This document shows, one piece after another, positions 59,304 through 64,000 of a stretch of DNA of 64,000 bases. Every line of letters starts with the position of its first letter. Within the stretch, counting starts at the first letter, position 1. Location of the stretch: positions 1,426,001-1,490,000 of the forward strand of contig AP009389.1 in assembly GCA_000010565.1 (NCBI GenBank), read 5' to 3'. Origin of the DNA: Pelotomaculum thermopropionicum SI. GTDB taxonomy: Bacteria; Bacillota; Desulfotomaculia; Desulfotomaculales; Pelotomaculaceae. Position numbers and translations under genes: made by a program. The notes under the pieces were generated by a model. That model was not told the DNA's origin, ran no database searches, and was given only the letters and a program-made list of their open reading frames with translations.

Positions 59304-59684
59304 TTAAGCCTTAATAACATCGATCAGCTTCCTTGCTGCTGTCCAGCAGTTGTTTGTAAGCATCTCCACATCCTCCTTGCCGGCACCGTCAATATGAATG
59401 CCGGCAACAACGACTACAGGACACCTCCAGGTTTTAGCAATTTCCTCCGCTATCGGCCTGGCTATCTCGTCATCCTTATGCCCCAACAGCGGGACCACGG
59501 TTGTATTGCAGCTAATCTTTTCCGGATCAGCCAGTCCCGGTCTAGGGATACTTAAAGCAATTGCCCCCACGTGTGCTTTTTCTCCGCCATAAATTTGCAC
59601 TACCAAGCCTTCTTTTGTTATTGTGGCCCACAGCTCTATCCGGAACCTCCCCTTACCGGCACGAAATACCGACGTCTTAACCAC
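59304..59684 (-). CDS. LpdD-like (prenylated flavin chaperone-like) protein
   Basis: This 126-residue protein matches the small family linked to prenyl-FMN decarboxylases (LpdD-like). IYGGEKAHVGAIALSIPRPG near 31, LLGHKDDEIARPIAEEIAK near 64 and VVVVAGIHIDGAGKEDVEML near 88 are family-typical. No UbiD or UbiX homologue is adjacent. GTG 59684 follows GGGGGTG. Its role here is uncertain. Confidence 0.7.
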   Translation of the reverse strand: MVKTSVFRAGKGRFRIELWATITKEGLVVQIYGGEKAHVGAIALSIPRPGLADPEKISCNTTVVPLLGHKDDEIARPIAEEIAKTWRCPVVVVAGIHIDGAGKEDVEMLTNNCWTAARKLIDVIKA

Positions 59685-59754
59685 AACGGCACCCCCGGAT
59701 TATAAAATTCAAAACAGTGTCCCAGGAGGTAAAGAAGTTTTGTATACTTTTTGC

Positions 59755-61674
59755 TCATTCCAGAGCCCGCCCGGGAAAACGCTTATCACCAACCCTTCTG
59801 GTAACTCTCTCCCGGTCGAAGAATTCAAGAAGCGGCAAGGCATACTTTCGCGAAGTCTGCAGGAGGTCCCTCATTTCACCGACCGTTATTTCACCTTTCT
59901 CTCCCAGGTAAGCCGCTACTTTTTCACGGGCTTTCTTTAAAATATCGCTTTTAAAGTAAAGGGCCTCGCCCACTTTAACTATATCTCCAGTTCTAATAAG
60001 GTACTGGAGAAGCTCGGTCCCGTCGGTCTCGTCCATTCCCGTCTCACGGCAGATTTCTTCCCAGGATGGCGGCTGAAATGAAGCCTTGCCAAAAATATCA
60101 AAAATTATTTTAACTTTTTTCTCCATTTCGGGATTTGGACCGGGAGTGAAAGAACTCAATGCCACTGCCTGGGAGGTTAATTTCAGCAAGCCGTCTCTTT
60201 CCATCTCTGCAAGCAAAAGCTGAAAAGCCTTACTGCTTAAGGCCTGAAATCTGCGGGAGCGCAGTTCTTCTTTCGGGTACCCTTCCCGTAAAGGGTAATC
60301 ACGGTGGTAACCAGTTAACAGTTTTTCTATCTCATCTGCCCACTGCCTGTATATGTCCATTGAAACAAGGTATATCCTTCCATCACCGGTAATCGTTTTC
60401 AGTTTGCCTGCGCTGGTCAGTTCATTAACCGCTTTCAATACTTCATCTGATCTTAAAGAGGTGGCTGATACAATCTCATCTGCCTCCTTTAGCCCGCGGC
60501 AGCTTAACAAGTAATGCTCCACCACTTCCTCTGGTGCGCCCTTTTCACACATGGCTAAGGCATCCAGGACCTCTTTGCGGTAGCGCTTGTGCTTACGTCC
60601 AGGCAACGGATCAATAACTGTGCCGCCGCCAATTGTTTGCATGGGCGAATAAGACCTGATTACAAAATGATCTCCCCTCACCGCCACCGTTTTTTCTTCC
60701 AGCTCGATCTGAGCGTAAGCCCAAAAGCCTGGTTCCAACTCCTCCCGGTCAAGCAGAATAACCCGGCCCAGGGTTTCTCTGGTGCCGAGGTATAAACGCA
60801 CTCTGGCCCTGTTTTTCAGGGGCCTGGCTGCACTTTTCAATAAAACCAGACGGACATCAATGCGCTGAGAGGGAAATACACTTTTCGGGCCGGCCACCAC
60901 ACTGCCGCGTTCCAGTTGATCCACTTCCAGCCCGGCCAGATTAACTGCCACCCTCTGACCTGCTTTGGCCACCTCCACTTTCTCTCCGTGCACCTGTAGG
61001 GAACGGACCCTTGAGGTAAGACCCTGCGGCTGGATCTCCACCGCATCTCCGACCCGCAGCATGCCGGAAACCATCGTGCCGGTTACTACGGTCCCGAAGC
61101 CGGTTATGGAGAAGACCCGGTCCACAGGCAATCTAGGCGCTCCCGCGCACAGCCGGGCCTGTGTTGCCTCTGCCACCTCATCAATCAGTTTTAGTAATTC
61201 TTTGATTCCCTTCCCGGTTAATGACGAAACCACGGCTACAGGAGCGTCTTCAAGTACCGTACCCTTTAAAAAGTCTCCAATCTCTTCCTTCACCAATTCC
61301 AGCCATTCTTCATCTACAAGATCGGATTTCGTAATTACCACAATACCCTTTTTAACCTGAAGCAATTGTATAATGTCGAGATGCTCTCTGGTTTGCGGCA
61401 TTACTCCCTCGTCGGCGGCAATTACCAGCAAAACCAGATCAAAACCGCCCGCCCCGGCAAGCATGTTTTTAATAAACCGTTCGTGCCCGGGCACGTCAAC
61501 TATTCCTGCCCTGCGTCCGCTTGGCAAGCTAAGAGAAGCAAAGCCAAGCTCTATGGAAATGCCCCGGTCTTTCTCTTCCTTCAGGCGGTCGGTGTCAATC
61601 CCGGTCATTGCTTTAACCAGCGCCGTTTTCCCGTGGTCCACATGACCGGCAGTACCAATTATCAGGTGTTTCAA
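59755..61674 (-). CDS. selB: Selenocysteine-specific elongation factor SelB
   Basis: This 639-residue GTPase delivers Sec-tRNA to UGA codons marked by SECIS hairpins. G1 is [17 protein letters not shown] near 6, G3 [15 protein letters not shown] near 59 and G4 TKSD near 115, followed by EF-Tu-like beta domains and four C-terminal winged helices that bind SECIS RNA ([31 protein letters not shown]). Its ATG overlaps the selA stop as ATGA. It supports recoding of the hdrA and flxD TGA codons. Confidence 0.95.
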   Translation of the reverse strand: MKHLIIGTAGHVDHGKTALVKAMTGIDTDRLKEEKDRGISIELGFASLSLPSGRRAGIVDVPGHERFIKNMLAGAGGFDLVLLVIAADEGVMPQTREHLDIIQLLQVKKGIVVITKSDLVDEEWLELVKEEIGDFLKGTVLEDAPVAVVSSLTGKGIKELLKLIDEVAEATQARLCAGAPRLPVDRVFSITGFGTVVTGTMVSGMLRVGDAVEIQPQGLTSRVRSLQVHGEKVEVAKAGQRVAVNLAGLEVDQLERGSVVAGPKSVFPSQRIDVRLVLLKSAARPLKNRARVRLYLGTRETLGRVILLDREELEPGFWAYAQIELEEKTVAVRGDHFVIRSYSPMQTIGGGTVIDPLPGRKHKRYRKEVLDALAMCEKGAPEEVVEHYLLSCRGLKEADEIVSATSLRSDEVLKAVNELTSAGKLKTITGDGRIYLVSMDIYRQWADEIEKLLTGYHRDYPLREGYPKEELRSRRFQALSSKAFQLLLAEMERDGLLKLTSQAVALSSFTPGPNPEMEKKVKIIFDIFGKASFQPPSWEEICRETGMDETDGTELLQYLIRTGDIVKVGEALYFKSDILKKAREKVAAYLGEKGEITVGEMRDLLQTSRKYALPLLEFFDRERVTRRVGDKRFPGRALE

Positions 61675-63116
61675 ACTGCAGCACCTTCCCCAGTTTTATC
61701 TAATGCTTTTGCCAGAGCCTTGGCAATCATCTGAAACTGCCCGCCGCTTACAGTGCGGACATCGAGGAGAAGCCTTTCTTCCCGCACCCTGCCGATCACG
61801 GCCGGTTCTCCCCTGCGCAAGGCCTCTTGCAAATCGCCTGCTGACATCTGCACAGGACAGACGGCTACCACAAATGTCGGCAGAACAGCAGTAGGCATAG
61901 CCCCCCCGCCTACTGCCGAGCTGTCTTCTTCCACATAAATGCTCGCCTTTTCCTTTACGGACTCACTTAATATTCCGGCCAGTTGAAGGGCCTTTTCCTT
62001 AAGCTGTTCCGGGCCTGCGGTCAGCATTTGCAGGACGGGCACCGTTCTGATGGCATGATTTTCATCAAGGTATTCCCGCAAAGTCGCTTCTAAAGCGGCA
62101 ACCGTCATTTTGTCAATTCTAATGGCCCTGGTTAAAGGGTTCTTTTTCATTGCCTCTATGTACCTGCTTTTTCCGACAATAATGCCGGCCTGCGGGCCAC
62201 CCAATAACTTATCCCCACTGAAGGTAACCACATCCGCCCCCGCTCCCACTACCTCCTGAACGGTAGGTTCACCAGGCAGCCCATAACGGTTTAAATCAAC
62301 CAGAAAACCGCTGCCTAAGTCGGACATTACGGGCAGGGAAAAGGCGCGCCCGAGCTCGACCAGTTCGGCTACCGAAGTCTCCCTGGTAAAACCAATGATG
62401 CGGTAATTGCTGGTGTGAACATGTAGCAACAAGGCCGTGTTCTGGTTAATAGCCTGCCGGTAGTCATCAGGATAAGTTTTATTGGTGGTTCCTACTTCAA
62501 CCAGGCGTGCGCCGCTTTGGGCCATAACCTCGGGAACCCGGAAAGAACCTCCTATTTCCACCAGTTGACCCCTGGACACTATCACTTCCCGCCCTCTGGC
62601 CAGCGTGCTTAAGGCGAGAAGCACTGCCGCGGCATTGTTGTTGACAACCAAGGCTGCTTCTGCACCGGTGAGAGAAACAAGCAAGGGTTCAAGCGGCGCG
62701 TACCTGGATCCCCTTTTTCCGGTATCAAGGTCCAGCTCCAGGTTGGAATAACCCGATATCACACTGTTAACTGCCTCCCTGGCCCCTTCACTGAAAGGAG
62801 CCCGTCCCAGGTTTGTGTGCAGTACCACACCGGTAGCATTTATTACCGGACGGAGCTTGTGGCGGACAGTCCGGTCAACGTTTTCAAGAGTTTTTCTGGT
62901 TATCACATCCAGAAAAAACGTTTTATCCTCTACTTTCCCCTCTGGCAAAACTCCGTCCAGGATTGCCCGGCGCTCTTCTGCAAGGGCTTTGCGCACAGCC
63001 CGAACCACCACCTGGCGCGGATGGCCGGCCAGCAGGTGCAAGACCCTTCCGTCCCTGAGCACCTCGTCAACCGACGGTAGCATTCTCAAGCACCATTCCT
63101 TCAGTTCGCTGCTCAT
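61671..63116 (-). CDS. selA: L-seryl-tRNA(Sec) selenium transferase SelA
   Basis: This PLP enzyme (481 residues) converts seryl- to selenocysteinyl-tRNA(Sec) using selenophosphate. Typical parts are [18 protein letters not shown] near 88, [19 protein letters not shown] near 150, the lysine region [18 protein letters not shown] near 297, and [16 protein letters not shown] near the C-terminus. ATG 63116 follows GGAGG by four bases. It heads selA-selB; selD and the Sec tRNA are not in this window. Confidence 0.95.
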   Translation of the reverse strand: MSSELKEWCLRMLPSVDEVLRDGRVLHLLAGHPRQVVVRAVRKALAEERRAILDGVLPEGKVEDKTFFLDVITRKTLENVDRTVRHKLRPVINATGVVLHTNLGRAPFSEGAREAVNSVISGYSNLELDLDTGKRGSRYAPLEPLLVSLTGAEAALVVNNNAAAVLLALSTLARGREVIVSRGQLVEIGGSFRVPEVMAQSGARLVEVGTTNKTYPDDYRQAINQNTALLLHVHTSNYRIIGFTRETSVAELVELGRAFSLPVMSDLGSGFLVDLNRYGLPGEPTVQEVVGAGADVVTFSGDKLLGGPQAGIIVGKSRYIEAMKKNPLTRAIRIDKMTVAALEATLREYLDENHAIRTVPVLQMLTAGPEQLKEKALQLAGILSESVKEKASIYVEEDSSAVGGGAMPTAVLPTFVVAVCPVQMSAGDLQEALRRGEPAVIGRVREERLLLDVRTVSGGQFQMIAKALAKALDKTGEGAAV

Positions 63117-63410
63117 ATAACCTCCAAAAAGCTTAAGATTTCACAAACAATGAGTTCCTTAAAATTATATGGCAGTGCCAGATCAAAAGCAAGTACCGTT
63201 AAAATTTAAGGTAAATGCTGCTTTTTTTAAAGGATATAAACGCCTGCTGTCAAGATGAACTGGATTGTATTATAATTAATATTGTCTATAAGCAAAAAGA
63301 ATTTAATTTTTATTGCCGGGCAGGAAATGGTGCTGTATTGCAATAAATAAATACTTAATATATTAAAAGATACCAGGAATTGCAGTTGCTGTTTAACAGG
63401 AGGTAAAGCA

Positions 63411-64000
63411 ATGATTCAAGAGGTCCGGGTAACTGTCAAGGACGGGATTCCCGACAAAAAGGGCGAGGATGTTCTTTACGAGATAAACCATGCCCTTGGC
63501 ATTAAAAACGTCGAAAAAGTAAGAACGGCCCGGGTTTACCGATTTGAAGGCATTGGCAAGGATGACGCCGCCTATCTGGCCGAAAAGCTGCTGGCTGAAG
63601 ATGTTTTTCAGTTCTACCGGATTAACGGGCCAGTAATAGAAGGCGCGGAAGTTATCCTGGAAGTGGCCTATAAACCCGGGGTAATGAATCCGGAGGCAGC
63701 ATCTCTAATCAAGTCGGCCGCCGACCTGGGCATTTCCGGCCTGGTAGCAGCCGATTCGTGCTGGGAGTACGGCTTTTACGGGAAAGAAATCACCGGCGCC
63801 GAAATCGAGCGAATTGTCAACAGCCTGCTGGTCAACGCTACAGTCGAATATGTGGTGAAGAATCCTCCAACAACACTGATCATCCACGGAACGCCGGGAC
63901 CAACTAAAATAATCCCCATCCGGGAAATGAGCGATGAGGAACTAATTGAACTGAGCCGCGATAAGCTTTTTTTAAGCCTCGAAGAAATGAAAGTTATACA
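63411..64000 (+). CDS. purL: Phosphoribosylformylglycinamidine synthase PurL (partial, runs off window)
   Basis: The visible 196 residues begin with a PurS-like domain (EVRVTVKDGIPDKKGEDVL near 4, NVEKVRTARVYRF), repeated in a second such unit (AEVILEVAYKPGVMNPEAAS-like near 86). A linker leads to the catalytic domain (SRDKLFLSLEEMKVI). Fusion of PurS-like domains to PurL resembles single-chain enzymes rather than the separate PurS/PurL/PurQ set. ATG 63411 follows CAGGAGG by seven bases. The 294 bp upstream hold no recognised riboswitch. Confidence 0.82.
   Translation, partial: MIQEVRVTVKDGIPDKKGEDVLYEINHALGIKNVEKVRTARVYRFEGIGKDDAAYLAEKLLAEDVFQFYRINGPVIEGAEVILEVAYKPGVMNPEAASLIKSAADLGISGLVAADSCWEYGFYGKEITGAEIERIVNSLLVNATVEYVVKNPPTTLIIHGTPGPTKIIPIREMSDEELIELSRDKLFLSLEEMKVI

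Noticed and set aside
63117-63410. Purine riboswitch before purL, or a tRNA-Sec gene beside selA
   Set aside because: Neither the riboswitch core nor a long-variable-arm tRNA with TCA anticodon could be found.

Overview
The window reads as chromosome of an anaerobic, spore-forming member of the Firmicutes, most like the Peptococcaceae (Pelotomaculum/Desulfotomaculum group). The grounds are a trimeric NAD-linked [FeFe]-hydrogenase, an HdrABC-Flx electron-bifurcation cluster, MeaB (methylmalonyl-CoA mutase chaperone), the sporulation genes spoVB and cwlD, a YpmA-like protein, strong GGAGG ribosome sites with many GTG/TTG starts, and a selA-selB pair. The genus is inference. No sequence search was run.

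Layout. 1-3934: hydC-hydB-hydA hydrogenase operon (hydA cut by the window edge). 4055-7207: zur-znuA-znuC-znuB zinc uptake operon. 7381-13455: a frameshifted glycosyltransferase, a HAD phosphatase, phosphofructokinase, a giant UPF0182 membrane protein and a zinc-ribbon protein. 13559-15142: a complete IS256-type insertion sequence with an 8-bp target duplication. 15267-16901: ddl and deoC. 17171-24303: tRNA-Trp carrying a 7.1-kb integrative element bounded by 52-bp direct repeats. The element has an integrase, a primase-polymerase/helicase protein with 9-bp iteron-like repeats in its gene, an excisionase-like HTH protein, a terminase-small-subunit-like protein and several unrecognised small genes. 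24546-28473: an EF-G paralogue and spoVB. 28482-32490: an operon queD-queC-DUF366-queE-folE-ypmA-surE centred on 7-deazaguanine synthesis. 32880-33573: two small plus-strand genes.

33649-40377 is the most notable region: a seven-gene operon hdrC-hdrB-hdrA-mvhD/flxD-flxC-flxB-flxA. In both hdrA and mvhD an in-frame TGA replaces a conserved cysteine codon, reading continues in frame to the family's normal end, and a stable hairpin follows 12-17 nt after the TGA. I read both as selenoproteins. The selenocysteine genes selB and selA lie in the same window (59755-63116). The cluster should couple NADH oxidation to ferredoxin and a disulfide-type acceptor, and would complement the hydrogenase at the left edge in redox balancing of a syntrophic or sulfate-reducing lifestyle.

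40970-48025: dinG with an exonuclease domain, a LapA-like protein, a metallo-hydrolase, meaB, trxB and adk. 48085-48967: a decayed mobile-element scar (HerA/FtsK-like ATPase fragment lacking its P-loop, joined to an integrase C-terminus) next to a DUF4258/YgiT-type pair. 49245-58285: tRNA-Pro, a beta-propeller protein, asnS, an AbrB-type protein, an aminotransferase, a multi-PAS histidine kinase, DUF456, a Cys-rich peptide and a methyltransferase. 58384-64000: cwlD, an LpdD-like protein, selB, selA and the start of a single-chain purL.
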